The notes beneath the pieces are model-generated. The model was given only the letters and a program-made list of their open reading frames with translations. It did no database searches and had not been told where the DNA came from. Of a stretch of 64,000 nt of DNA, positions 1 through 8,317 are shown piece by piece. The stretch's first letter is position 1. Each line of letters starts with the position of its first letter. Made by a program: the position numbers and the translations under genes. The stretch lies in contig NZ_JZUE01000012.1 in NCBI RefSeq assembly GCF_000969605.1, positions 163,833 to 227,832 of the forward strand. Reading direction: 5' to 3'. Source of the DNA: Aquincola tertiaricarbonis (lineage in GTDB: Bacteria; Pseudomonadota; Gammaproteobacteria; Burkholderiales; Burkholderiaceae_C).

Positions 1-445
1 CGGGGTGCACGCTGGCCAGCAGGCCGTAGTCGGGGTTGTTGATCAGCTCGCTTTCCTGCCGCTCCTTGATCGTCTCGATCGTCAGGCGCAGCTGTTCCTT
101 GATCTGGTCGTGCGGGCTGCTGTAGAGGTCGGACACGCGGGTGTGCACGTCCAGCACCGTGCTCACCGCATTCAGGAAGTACTCGCGCGGCTGCTCCTCG
201 TAGTTGACGAAGGTGCTGGGCAGGCGCGATTCGTCGCGCTGGGTGCAGGCCACCAGCACGTCGTTCGGGTTGCTGACCTTGTTCAACCGGTAGATACCGG
301 CTTCCACCGGCAGCCACTGCAGCAGGTGCGTCAGCCAGCGCGGGCTGATCGTGGACAGGATGGGCGCGGTCTTGGTGGCATTGGCCAACTGGCGCGCGGC
401 GTTGTCGCCCAGCGCCAGTTGCGGCGCGGCGGAAGCTTCTGACAT
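1..445 (-). CDS. Family 2 encapsulin shell protein, N-terminal part (runs off the left edge)
   Basis: The visible 148 residues begin MSEASAAPQLALGDNAA and continue with LSTISPRWLTHLLQWLPVEAGIYRLN and a DVLVACTQRDESRLPSTF stretch. I recognise these as the N-arm and start of the HK97-type fold of family 2 encapsulins (SrpI-like). These proteins self-assemble into a protein shell that encloses a cysteine desulfurase and handles sulfur in the cytoplasm. The start is supported by a perfect AGGAGG (450-455, minus strand) four bases before ATG. It is the last visible gene of an operon with rhodanese, serine acetyltransferase and XRE regulator, the usual family 2A company. The C-terminus is outside the window, so an inserted cyclic-nucleotide-binding domain (family 2B) cannot be excluded; the neighbours argue for 2A. 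Confidence 0.88.
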   Translation of the reverse strand, partial: MSEASAAPQLALGDNAARQLANATKTAPILSTISPRWLTHLLQWLPVEAGIYRLNKVSNPNDVLVACTQRDESRLPSTFVNYEEQPREYFLNAVSTVLDVHTRVSDLYSSPHDQIKEQLRLTIETIKERQESELINNPDYGLLASVHP

Positions 446-528
446 GGATCCTCCTGGAACGGAAATACTTCTTGTGATGAACGAACGAAGCAAACCGAAT
501 TAGCGGCCAGGCACCGCACCGCTTCAAC

Positions 529-540
529 CGGCTATAGCCG
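529..540. promoter_or_regulatory. 12-bp perfect palindrome before the encapsulin gene
   Basis: CGGCTATAGCCG is its own reverse complement and lies two bases beyond the XRE stop codon, about 85 bases upstream of the encapsulin start. It could be the operator of the XRE regulator encoded next to it, or a small hairpin that tunes read-through into the shell gene. There is no U-tract, so a classical terminator is unlikely. Confidence 0.4.
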
Positions 541-541
541 T

Positions 542-817
542 CTATGTGGCGTGTTCGCAGCGCTGCAGCAGCTGCCACAGCGGCACTTCCAGCGCGGCGG
601 CCAGCTTGGCCGCGGTGGCCAGCGAGGGCATGACCACGCCGCGCTCGATCTCGCCCATGTAGGAGCGGTTGAGCTCGGCCTGCCCGGCCAGGCGCTCCTG
701 CGACCAGCCCCGGCCTTCGCGCAGCCGCCGCACCACCGCGCCGAAGCGGCCGATGGCCAGCGCCGGTGCGGGCGGTCCTTCGCGCGCCAGCAGGGCGCCG
801 TCTTCCAGCGTGGCCAT
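542..817 (-). CDS. XRE-family helix-turn-helix regulator
   Basis: A 91-residue protein. Residues 25-85 form a Cro/C1-type HTH: FGAVVRRLREGRGWSQERLA, then LNRSYMGEIERG, which is the recognition-helix pattern typical of short XRE proteins. There is no extra sensor domain. Its ATG overlaps the serine acetyltransferase stop (TGATG), so it is translated with that gene, and the encapsulin gene starts 96 bases downstream. A regulator placed inside the operon suggests autoregulation of shell or sulfur genes, but no target is demonstrated. Confidence 0.85.
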   Translation of the reverse strand: MATLEDGALLAREGPPAPALAIGRFGAVVRRLREGRGWSQERLAGQAELNRSYMGEIERGVVMPSLATAAKLAAALEVPLWQLLQRCEHAT

Positions 818-1758
818 CACGTGGCCTCCGCGCCCGGGCCGGCGCCGGTGTGCTGCGCCTGGTTGATCCGGCTGCCGGGCGGCACGCTGTGGGTCAGCCA
901 CACGTTGCCGCCGATGGTGGAGCCGCGACCGATGGTCACCCGGCCGAGCACCGTGGCGCCGGCATAGATCACCACGTCGTCCTCCAGCACCGGATGGCGG
1001 GCGCCGCCCTTCTGGATATGGCCGGCCTCGTCGGTCTCGAAGCGCTTGGCACCCAGCGTGACGGCCTGGTACAGCCGCACGTTGCGGCCGATCTCGGCCG
1101 TCTCGCCGATGACGACGCCGGTGCCGTGGTCGATGAAGAAGCCGGCCCCGATGCGCGCGCCGGGGTGGATGTCGATGCCGGTCTCGCCATGCGCCAGCTC
1201 GGCCACGATGCGGGCCAGCAGCGGCGTGCCCAGCATGTGCAGCCGGTGCGCGATGCGGTGGTGGATCATCGCGTGGATGCCGGGGTAGCACAGCAGCACC
1301 TCGTCCACGCTGCGGGCCGCGGGGTCGCCCTGGAAGGCAGCCAGCACGTCGCTGTCCAGCAGCTGGCGAAGGGTGGGCAGCGAGCTGCCGAAGGCCCGCA
1401 CCAGCGCCAGCGCGCGTGCCTGCGAATCGGCCTCGGTCTCGCCGCTGTCGCGGGTACGGGCCTGGTGGCGCAGCTCCAGCCGCACCTGCTCCAGCAGCGC
1501 GCCCAGCGCGGTGTGCAGCGTGGCGGCGATGTATTCGTCCTCATGCTCCTGGCGCAGGTCGGGCGGCCCCAGCCGCATGGGAAACAGCGCGCCGCGCAGC
1601 TGGCCCACCACCTCGGCCAGCGCCTCGCGCGCGGGCAGCTCGCGGCCGCCCACTTCCTGCAGCCGGTGCTGCGAGGTGCGCCAGCGCTCGCGCGCGGCAC
1701 GCAGCTCGGCCACCACGCCGGGCACGCCCAGTGCGCTGGGGCTCAGTCCTGTTGCCAT
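817..1758 (-). CDS. Serine O-acetyltransferase (EpsC/CysE-like)
   Basis: A 313-residue left-handed beta-helix acetyltransferase that makes O-acetylserine, the carbon skeleton for cysteine. The hexapeptide region from about residue 185 contains HGETGIDIHPGA (His190, His198) and IDHGTGVVIGET (Asp210, His211), the catalytic and serine/acetyl-CoA-binding motifs. The first 150 residues are the helical trimerisation domain. Its start overlaps the rhodanese gene by 16 bases. Serine acetyltransferase is a standard neighbour of family 2A encapsulins with cysteine desulfurase, where it would supply cysteine made from or destined for the stored sulfur. A housekeeping cysE elsewhere in the genome is likely, so I give no symbol. 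Confidence 0.93.
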   Translation of the reverse strand: MATGLSPSALGVPGVVAELRAARERWRTSQHRLQEVGGRELPAREALAEVVGQLRGALFPMRLGPPDLRQEHEDEYIAATLHTALGALLEQVRLELRHQARTRDSGETEADSQARALALVRAFGSSLPTLRQLLDSDVLAAFQGDPAARSVDEVLLCYPGIHAMIHHRIAHRLHMLGTPLLARIVAELAHGETGIDIHPGARIGAGFFIDHGTGVVIGETAEIGRNVRLYQAVTLGAKRFETDEAGHIQKGGARHPVLEDDVVIYAGATVLGRVTIGRGSTIGGNVWLTHSVPPGSRINQAQHTGAGPGAEAT

Positions 1759-2210
1759 GGCAGCCCCCGGTAGCGCCAGCCGTCGGCGGTGCCGCGCTGC
1801 TGGGCGTCGTTCAGTTCCCCTTCGAAACCTTCACGGATGTTGAACACCTGGCTGAAGCCGGCCTTGGCCGCGGCCTCGGCGGCCAGGGCCGAACGCTTGC
1901 CGCTGCGGCACAGCAGCAGCACCGGCGCATGCCGCGGCACCTTGGCTTCCAGCTCCCGCACGAAGCGCGGGTTGCGCGTGAGCGCGGTGCCGGTGGCCCA
2001 GGCCACGTGCAGCGTGCCGGGCACATGGCCCACGAACTTGCGCTCCTCGGCGGTGCGCACGTCCACGATGCGCACGGCGCCGGCCTGCGCCAGCTGCCAG
2101 GCTTCCTGCGGGCTCACGCTGCCGGCGAACGGCAACCCCTGGCTGGCGGCCTGCTGACGGGCCTGCTGCAGGATCGGATGGACGACAACTTCTTCGAGTA
2201 CGGCGGACAT
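1743..2210 (-). CDS. Rhodanese-like sulfurtransferase
   Basis: A 155-residue single-domain rhodanese. The active-site loop is CRSGKRS with Cys101 as the persulfide carrier, preceded by the CH2A-like VRIVDVRTAEERKFVGHVPG segment. There is no signal peptide, so it should act in the cytoplasm. The start at 2210 is chosen for the AGGAG upstream; the longer open frame has no supporting signal. It is the first gene of the encapsulin operon and carries the shared sulfur-type promoter. Rhodaneses are regular members of family 2A encapsulin loci and could load or mobilise persulfide sulfur. Confidence 0.92.
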   Translation of the reverse strand: MSAVLEEVVVHPILQQARQQAASQGLPFAGSVSPQEAWQLAQAGAVRIVDVRTAEERKFVGHVPGTLHVAWATGTALTRNPRFVRELEAKVPRHAPVLLLCRSGKRSALAAEAAAKAGFSQVFNIREGFEGELNDAQQRGTADGWRYRGLPWQQD

Positions 2211-2253
2211 GCGGGCTCCTGTGGCCTGATTGGTGGCGATAGACGGCAGCCGC

Positions 2254-2287
2254 AGCTTAGGCAGGCCGCGGCGCGCGGCCAAGGAAG
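2254..2287 (-). promoter_or_regulatory. Shared sulfur-type promoter of the rhodanese-encapsulin operon
   Basis: On the minus strand CTTCCTTG (2280-2287) is followed by exactly 17 bases and GCCTAAGCT (2254-2262). Fourteen bases upstream of the first box is GCATAT with AAGCT, and further up TTAC. The same layout occurs before the molbindin gene and, for the two core boxes, before the ssu operon. Confidence 0.6.
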
Positions 2288-2389
2288 GGATTCGAGCTTG
2301 CATATGCGACATCTGTAACAAGAGGCCCCTCCACCGCAGCCCGCGGGCAGGCCGCGATATGCGCCGGCCGCCTGTGCATAGCCAAAGCG

Positions 2390-2423
2390 ATTCCTTCCCC
2401 CGTGGCGGCGGCGCACCTAGTCT
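2390..2423 (+). promoter_or_regulatory. Shared sulfur-type promoter of the VOC gene
   Basis: ATTCCTTC (2390-2397), 17 bases, then ACCTAGTCT (2415-2423). GCATAG lies eight bases upstream of the first box. It is the divergent partner of the promoter at 2254-2287 and matches its core in six of eight and five of seven defined positions or better. Confidence 0.5.
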
Positions 2424-2451
2424 TCGAGCGCATCCCTTGGAGACCACCGCC

Positions 2452-2886
2452 GTGAACGACCGCCTGCGCCAAGCCTTCACCTGGATCGAGGGCGTGGACC
2501 ACATCCAGCTGCCCATCGACCCTGGCGGCAGCGCCGTGGCCCGTGCCTTCTATCAAGACCTGCTGGGCCTGGCGGAGGTGCGCAGCCCGCTGCTGGACCG
2601 GCCGGGCACGCTGCGCTTCGCGCTCGGTGCGCACCGCCTGGACCTGACCGAGGGCCACTACACCGGCGTGGCGCCGCAGGCGCACCTGGCGCTGCGGGTG
2701 CATGGCCTGGAGGCGTTGGCGCAGCGGCTGCGTGCGGCCGGCCTGCCCATCGACCGCGCCCCGCTGCCCAGCGGCGAGGACCGGCTCTACGTGGAAGACC
2801 CGTTCCGCAACCGACTGGAGTTGATCGGCCTGCCGTTGCAGCCGTCGGCGGCACCTCCCCTGGGCAACCTGCGCATCAGCCGTTGA
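2452..2886 (+). CDS. VOC (glyoxalase/bleomycin resistance) family protein
   Basis: A 144-residue single VOC module. It has the N-terminal metal-ligand pattern GVDHIQLPI, the FYQDLLGL helix and the C-terminal YVEDPFRNRLELIGL strand with the usual closing Glu. Such proteins are metal-dependent lyases, isomerases, dioxygenases or thiol-transfer resistance proteins; the substrate cannot be read from sequence. I chose GTG at 2452 because GGAG lies about nine bases upstream and residues before it are unlike the family. It is transcribed divergently from the rhodanese operon from a promoter of the same type, which suggests a role during sulfur limitation. Confidence 0.82.
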   Translation: MNDRLRQAFTWIEGVDHIQLPIDPGGSAVARAFYQDLLGLAEVRSPLLDRPGTLRFALGAHRLDLTEGHYTGVAPQAHLALRVHGLEALAQRLRAAGLPIDRAPLPSGEDRLYVEDPFRNRLELIGLPLQPSAAPPLGNLRISR

Positions 2887-2912
2887 CGCAGCACATTTGC
2901 ATATCTGTTTTC

Positions 2913-2946
2913 GTTTCTTATCAATTAGGCGGCAGCTGGATAGCGT
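2913..2946 (+). promoter_or_regulatory. Weaker copy of the sulfur-type promoter before the amino-acid ABC operon
   Basis: GTTTCTTA (2913-2920), exactly 17 bases, GGATAGCGT (2938-2946). GCATAT lies eight bases upstream of the first box, as in the VOC promoter. The match to the consensus boxes is only partial, so this member is less certain. Confidence 0.4.
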
Positions 2947-2989
2947 ACGCGGCTTCCCAACACAGCGCCCCCACCGGGCCACCGAGTCC

Positions 2990-3820
2990 ATGCAACGCCG
3001 CAGCTTCCTGCCCCTCGTCCTTGCCGCCGCCGCCCTGTTCGGCGGCACCGCCCGCGCCGACCAGCTGGCCGACATCCGCCAGAAAGGCCAGATCGTCATC
3101 GGCGTGCTGGCCACCGACGAGCCCAACAGCTTCTTCGACCCCAAGACGCGCGAGATCGTGGGCTACGAGGTGGACCTGGGCCATGCCATCGCCCGCAAGC
3201 TGGGCGTCAAGCCGGTGTTCAAGCCGCTGGCCGTGGCCGCCCGCATCCCCGAGCTGCAGCAGGGCCACGTCGACCTGCTGGCCGCATCGCTCACCCACAC
3301 CAAGGAGCGTGAATCGCAGGTGGACTTCTCGCTCACCACCTTCCTCACCGGCCAGAAGGTGATGGTGAAGAACGGCGCCGGCATCACCAGCCTGCCGCAG
3401 CTGGCGGGCAAGCGCGTGCTGACGGTCAAGGGCGGCACGCAGGAGCCCAACGTGCGCAAGGCGGTGCCGGGCGTGGACGTGGTGACCTTCGAGACCACGC
3501 AGCAGGCCTTCCTGGCGCTGCAGCAGGGCAAGGGCGTGGGCTACGTGAACGACGAGTCCTCGCTGATCAACGACTATAACAAGCTGGGCGACCGCAGGAA
3601 GGACTACACCATCCTGCCCACCAACCTGAGCACCGAGCCGCTGGCGCTGGGCATCCGCAAGGGCGAGACCGGCCTGAAGCAGCTGGTGGACGGGGTGCTG
3701 CGCGAGCTGGAGACCAGCGGCGAAGCCGAGAAGATCTTCTTCAAGTGGTATGGCCCGGGCACCCGACTGGGCTTCGAAAAGCGCAACTTCCGCATCGAAT
3801 CCGACAAGCTCGACGGCTGA
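2990..3820 (+). CDS. Amino-acid ABC transporter substrate-binding protein (family 3)
   Basis: A 276-residue periplasmic binding protein. Residues 1-23 are a signal peptide (MQRRSFLPLVLAAAALFGG, cleavage after ARA). The mature part starts DQLADIRQKGQIVIGVLATD and contains GYEVDLGHAIARKLG and VDLLAASLTHTKERE, hallmarks of the polar amino-acid (SBP_bac_3) family. The start at 2990 gives the signal peptide directly. It opens a five-gene operon with two permeases, an ATPase and a glutathione S-transferase. The sulfur-type promoter and neighbours make cystine or a thioether amino acid a reasonable guess for the substrate, but this is inference. Confidence 0.9.
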   Translation: MQRRSFLPLVLAAAALFGGTARADQLADIRQKGQIVIGVLATDEPNSFFDPKTREIVGYEVDLGHAIARKLGVKPVFKPLAVAARIPELQQGHVDLLAASLTHTKERESQVDFSLTTFLTGQKVMVKNGAGITSLPQLAGKRVLTVKGGTQEPNVRKAVPGVDVVTFETTQQAFLALQQGKGVGYVNDESSLINDYNKLGDRRKDYTILPTNLSTEPLALGIRKGETGLKQLVDGVLRELETSGEAEKIFFKWYGPGTRLGFEKRNFRIESDKLDG

Positions 3821-3824
3821 CCCC

Positions 3825-4520
3825 GTGCCGGGCTTCGATCCTTCCCTGCTGGTGGCGGGGCAGTACCACGACTGGCTGGTGGCCGGGCTGGTGCTGTCGC
3901 TGCAGCTGGCGGCGGCCACGCTGGGCCCGGCGCTGCTGCTGGGCCTGGCGGTGGCGCTGCTGCGGCTGGCGCCCCACCCGGTGCTGCGCGGCCTGGGCGC
4001 CGCCTTCGTCGACGGCGTCCGCAACGTGCCGCTGCTGGCGCACATGCTCTTCTGGTACTTCGGCGCACCCGAGCTGCTGCCCGAGGCGGCCCGCCAGTGG
4101 CTGTACGACGGCAACGTGGAAGCCACCAGCGCGGTGATGGCGCTGACGCTCTACACCGCGGCCTACATGGCCGAGGACATCCGCAGCGGCCTGCGTGCGG
4201 TGCCGGCAGTGCAGTTCGAGGCCGGCCGCGCGCTGGGCTTCGGCTTCCTGGCCACCATGCGGCTGGTGGTGCTGCCGCAGGCGCTGCGCGTGACGGTGCC
4301 GCCGCTCGTGTCGCAGACCCTCAACCTCTGGAAGAACACGAGCATCGCCACCGCCATCGGCACGGCCGAGCTGATGTACCAGGCCGCCCGGGTGGAGACC
4401 GCCAGCTTCCGCAGCGCGGAGGCCTTCCTGTTCGCCACCGCGGCCTACCTGTCGGTGTCGCTGGCCATCACCGCGCTGGCTGCCCTGTATCAAAGGCGTT
4501 ATCCGGTGCGCCCCGCATGA
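3825..4520 (+). CDS. Amino-acid ABC transporter permease (HisM/GltJ type)
   Basis: A 231-residue inner-membrane permease with an N-terminal periplasmic-side segment and about four to five membrane helices. The cytoplasmic EAA loop is [20 protein letters not shown], which contacts the ATPase. The best start is GTG 3825, four bases after the stop of the binding-protein gene, since the longer frame overlaps that gene. It differs from the second permease in having a longer loop before the EAA region and probably forms a heterodimer with it. Confidence 0.88.
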   Translation: MPGFDPSLLVAGQYHDWLVAGLVLSLQLAAATLGPALLLGLAVALLRLAPHPVLRGLGAAFVDGVRNVPLLAHMLFWYFGAPELLPEAARQWLYDGNVEATSAVMALTLYTAAYMAEDIRSGLRAVPAVQFEAGRALGFGFLATMRLVVLPQALRVTVPPLVSQTLNLWKNTSIATAIGTAELMYQAARVETASFRSAEAFLFATAAYLSVSLAITALAALYQRRYPVRPA

Positions 4521-5232
4521 TCGAGATCATCCAGACCTATTGGCTGTACTTCCTGGTGGGCCAGTACCCCAACGGCCCGTTGGGCGGGTTGGCGCTCACG
4601 GTGCTGCTGGCCTCGCTGGCCCTGGTGCTCGCGCTGCCGCTGGGCGTGCTGCTGGGCCTGGCCAGGCTCAGCCCCTGGGCCTGGCTGCGCTGGCCGGTCA
4701 CCGGCCTGGTGTCGGTGGTGCGCGGCGTGCCGCTGCTGATGGTGCTGTTCTGGGCCTACTTCTTCCTGCCCAGCATCACCGGCCACAAGACCGACCAGTT
4801 CACCACCATGCTGCTGGCGCTGGTGCTGTTCGACGGCGTCTACCTGGCCGAGATCGTGCGCGCCGGCATCCAGGCGGTGCCGCGCGGCCAGACCGAGGCC
4901 GCGCGCTCGCTGGGCCTGGGCTACGTGCGCACCATGGCGCTGGTGGTGCTGCCGCAGGCCGTGCGCCACATGCTGCCTTCGCTGGTGAACCAGTTCGTCT
5001 CCACCATCAAGGAAACCTCGCTGGGCTACATCATCGGCCTGAACGAGGTGGCCTTCATCACCACGCAGATCAACACCCAGGTGTTCACCCGTCCGGCCGA
5101 GATGTACCTGGTGCTGGGCCTGACCTACTTCGTGCTGTGCTTCGGCCTGTCGCGTCTGGCCTTGCGGCTGGAACGGCGGCTGTCGCAGCGACCCCGCTCC
5201 CCCGCCCCTGTCCCTGCCCCCACGCCCGCCAC

Positions 5233-5236
<4 letters not shown>
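4517..5236 (+). CDS. Amino-acid ABC transporter permease (second subunit)
   Basis: A 239-residue polar amino-acid permease. It carries the family segment [19 protein letters not shown], the [19 protein letters not shown] helix and the EAA loop [20 protein letters not shown]. Its ATG overlaps the TGA of the first permease (ATGA), and its own stop overlaps the ATPase start in the same manner, so the subunits are translationally coupled. Partner of the binding protein at 2990 and the ATPase at 5233. Confidence 0.92.
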
Positions 5237-5973
<737 letters not shown>

Positions 5974-5995
5974 TCTCAACCGAGGAGTACACGAG

Positions 5996-6658
5996 ATGAG
6001 CCATGCCCTGCCCACCGCCGATGACGGCTGGACCTACTACAGCGCGCCCGGCACCTGCGCGCTGGCGGTGCACATCGCGCTGCACGAGGCGCAGGCGCCG
6101 TTCCAGCTGGTCACGCTGGACTTCGGTGCCCAACAGCAGCAGAGCCCGGACTACCTGGCCATCAATCCCAAGGGCCGGGTGCCGGCATTGAAGACGCCGC
6201 AGGGCGTGCTCACCGAGACGCCGGCGCTGCTGCTGTTCGTGGCGCAGAGCTTTCCGCAGGCCGGCCTGGCACCGCTGGACGATGCCTTCGCGCTGGCGCG
6301 GCTGCAGTCCTTCAACAGCTACCTGGCCTCCACCGTGCACGTGGCCCATGCGCACAAGCGCCGTGGCGCGCGCTGGGCCGACGATGCCGCCGCCATCGAG
6401 GCGATGAAGGCCAAGGTGCCGCAGACCATGACCGCCTGCGCGCAGCAGCTGGAATCGACGCTGGCCGCCACTGCGGCGCAGGGCCCCTTCGTGATGGGCG
6501 CGCAGTACAGCGTGGCCGATGCCTACCTCTACACCCTCAGCAGCTGGCTGGAAGGGGATGGCGTGGACGTGCAGGCCTTCCCGCTGCTGCTGGCCCACCG
6601 GGAGCGGATTGGCCAGCGGCCCGCCACGCGGCGGGCGCTGGAAGAGTCAGGCGGTTGA
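5996..6658 (+). CDS. Glutathione S-transferase (beta-class-like)
   Basis: A 220-residue GST. The N-terminal thioredoxin fold has the bacterial beta-class pattern YYSAPGTCALAVHIAL (Cys at residue 19) and the glutathione-contacting INPKGRVPAL and ETPALLLF segments. The helical C-terminal domain ends near YSVADAYLYTLSSW, the N-capping box region. It starts 22 bases after the ATPase stop with a GAGGAGTACACG leader, so it belongs to the transporter operon, which hints that the transported compound is a thiol or a glutathione conjugate. Its 3' end overlaps the convergent peroxiredoxin gene by 12 bases; GSTs can recycle 1-Cys peroxiredoxins. Confidence 0.9.
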   Translation: MSHALPTADDGWTYYSAPGTCALAVHIALHEAQAPFQLVTLDFGAQQQQSPDYLAINPKGRVPALKTPQGVLTETPALLLFVAQSFPQAGLAPLDDAFALARLQSFNSYLASTVHVAHAHKRRGARWADDAAAIEAMKAKVPQTMTACAQQLESTLAATAAQGPFVMGAQYSVADAYLYTLSSWLEGDGVDVQAFPLLLAHRERIGQRPATRRALEESGG

Positions 6659-7315
6659 AGCCGGCTGGCCGGGCTGCGTGCCCGGCTGCGGCGTCAGCCG
6701 CAGGTAGGGCGTCACCGCGGTGTAGCCCCGCGGGAACTTCTTCGCGATCACCTCCGAGTCCTGCAGCGAAGGCACGATCACCACGTCCTCGCCCTGCTTC
6801 CAGTTGCCGGGCGTGGCCACGCTGTGGTGGTCGGTCAGCTGCAGCGAATCGATTACCCGCAGGATCTCGTCGAAGTTGCGGCCGGTGCTGGCCGGGTAGG
6901 TGATGACCAGCCGCACCTTCTTCGCCGGGTCGATCACGAACAGCGAACGCACCGTGGCCGTGGTGCTGGCGTTGGGGTGGATCAGGTCGTACAGCTCGCT
7001 GACCTTGCGGTCGGCGTCCGCGATGATGGGGAAGTTGACCTGCGTGTTCTGCGTGCGGTTGATGTCCTGGATCCATTCGCCGTGCTTGTCCACCGGGTCC
7101 ACCGACAGCGCGATCACCTTCACGTTGCGCTTGGCGAACTCGTCCTTCAGCTTGGCTGTGAGGCCCAGCTCGGTGGTGCACACCGGCGTGAAGTCGGCCG
7201 GGTGCGAGAACAGCACGCCCCAGCTGTCGCCCAGCCATTCATGGAAGCGGATGGTGCCGGCGGAGGAGGCTTGTTCGAAGTCGGGGGCGGTGTCGCCGAG
7301 GCGGAGCGAGGGCAT
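6647..7315 (-). CDS. 1-Cys peroxiredoxin (Prx6 type)
   Basis: A 222-residue thiol peroxidase. The active site is HPADFTPVCTTELG with the peroxidatic Cys46. There is no other cysteine in the protein, so it is a strict 1-Cys enzyme that needs an external thiol such as glutathione for recycling. The long C-terminal arm, from VATPGNWKQGEDVVIVPSL onward, is the Prx6-type dimerisation domain. It is the third gene of the molbindin / hydrolase / peroxiredoxin operon and is convergent with, and overlaps, the GST gene. Confidence 0.95.
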   Translation of the reverse strand: MPSLRLGDTAPDFEQASSAGTIRFHEWLGDSWGVLFSHPADFTPVCTTELGLTAKLKDEFAKRNVKVIALSVDPVDKHGEWIQDINRTQNTQVNFPIIADADRKVSELYDLIHPNASTTATVRSLFVIDPAKKVRLVITYPASTGRNFDEILRVIDSLQLTDHHSVATPGNWKQGEDVVIVPSLQDSEVIAKKFPRGYTAVTPYLRLTPQPGTQPGQPASTA

Positions 7316-7339
7316 GTCGGTTCCTTTCGCGATGGGGGT

Positions 7340-7951
7340 TCACAGCGCGAACGACCATTCGGCAAAAGCCGCACGGTCGGCGCGCTGGGTGCGTTCCAGG
7401 CGCTGGCTCATGGTGGTGATCCAGCGCCGGGCCAGCGGCAGCGGGCCGAAGCCTGCTTCCGTATTGATGTGCCCGGCATTGCCGAGGTTGATGGTGTGGC
7501 TGCCCCAGCGCTGCGCCCAGCGACGGGCGTTGGCGGCCGTCATCCAGGGGTCGGTCTCGCTGATCAGCAGGGTGCTGGGCACGGCCAGCGGTTGCGTGGG
7601 CAGCAGCGCGGCCACGCCAAACTTGTCGGGGTCGGCCGGCGCCACCAGCAGGGCCGCGGCGATGGGCGATGCCGGCTGCAGCGCCAGGTGCCGGGCCACC
7701 GCCAGGCAGCCGAAGCTGTGCGCCACCGCGATCCACGGCCCCGGGCCGGCACGCTCCAGCGTGCTGTCGATGCGCGAGGCCCAGCGGTCCAGGTCGGGCC
7801 GTGTCCAGTCGCGCTGCACCACCCGCACCGCGCGGCGGTCGGCCTGCTGCAGCCAGCTCTGCCAGTGGGCCGGGCCGCTGTCGTGCAGGCCCGGCACGAT
7901 CAGCAGCCGCGGCGCCGAGCGGGGATGGCGGCTCACGAAGGCGGGCACCAT
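7340..7951 (-). CDS. RBBP9/YdeN-family alpha/beta hydrolase
   Basis: A 203-residue serine hydrolase. It begins with the family signature LLIVPGLHDSGPAHWQSWLQ. The nucleophile elbow is AVAHSFGCLAVA (HSFG), the acid lies near DPDKFG or ETDPWM and the base is His in NLGNAGHINTEAGFG. The substrate is unknown for most members. The start at 7951 leaves eight bases to the molbindin stop, and the peroxiredoxin gene follows after 24 bases, so all three are probably one transcript. The longer open frame upstream is read-through of other genes. Confidence 0.88.
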   Translation of the reverse strand: MVPAFVSRHPRSAPRLLIVPGLHDSGPAHWQSWLQQADRRAVRVVQRDWTRPDLDRWASRIDSTLERAGPGPWIAVAHSFGCLAVARHLALQPASPIAAALLVAPADPDKFGVAALLPTQPLAVPSTLLISETDPWMTAANARRWAQRWGSHTINLGNAGHINTEAGFGPLPLARRWITTMSQRLERTQRADRAAFAEWSFAL

Positions 7952-7959
7952 CGCGCGGC

Positions 7960-8178
7960 CTACAGCGTGGCGATCGACACCTCGGTCGACTTCACCAGCG
8001 CGATTACTTCCTTGCCGGGCACGATGCCCAGCTCCTTCACCGAGCGGGTGGTGATGACCGAGGTGACGATGAGGCCGCCGGCGGTCTCCACGTCCACCTC
8101 GGACACGACCGGGCCTTCGATCACCTCGCGGACTTTGCCGCGGAACTGGTTGCGCACATTGATGGCGTTGATGCTCAT
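7960..8178 (-). CDS. Molbindin-like molybdenum-pterin-binding protein (single Mop/TOBE domain)
   Basis: A 72-residue single Mop domain. MSINAINVRNQFRGKVREV, then SEVDVETAGGLIVTSVIT, then VKELGIVPGKEVIALVKSTEV match the consensus for small molbindins, which assemble as hexamers that bind molybdate, tungstate and sometimes sulfate in the cytoplasm. The start at MSIN is the usual family start; an in-frame ATG five codons upstream is possible. It heads an operon with hydrolase and peroxiredoxin and has the sulfur-type promoter, so an oxyanion-buffering role during sulfur limitation is plausible. Confidence 0.92.
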   Translation of the reverse strand: MSINAINVRNQFRGKVREVIEGPVVSEVDVETAGGLIVTSVITTRSVKELGIVPGKEVIALVKSTEVSIATL

Positions 8179-8221
8179 GGGGCTTCCCTTCAAGGCTGCA
8201 GGCTGCAGCGCGATGAAAGGC

Positions 8222-8255
8222 AGGGTAGGCCGCCACCCTTAGTCGGACAACGAAG
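8222..8255 (-). promoter_or_regulatory. Shared sulfur-type promoter of the molbindin operon
   Basis: On the minus strand CTTCGTTG (8248-8255), exactly 17 bases, GCCTACCCT (8222-8230). Fourteen bases upstream of the first box is GCATGT followed by GAAGCT, and further up TTAC. This upstream block matches that of the rhodanese promoter almost position for position. Confidence 0.6.
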
Positions 8256-8317
8256 GGATTTGCAGCTTCACATGCGTGCAGCGCGTAACCGTCGCCAGGG
8301 CGAAGTAGCATCTTCCG

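Noticed and set aside
446..541. A sixth sulfur-type promoter directly before the encapsulin gene
   Set aside because: A CTTCGTTC string is present on the minus strand, but no RCCTA box occurs 17 bases downstream.
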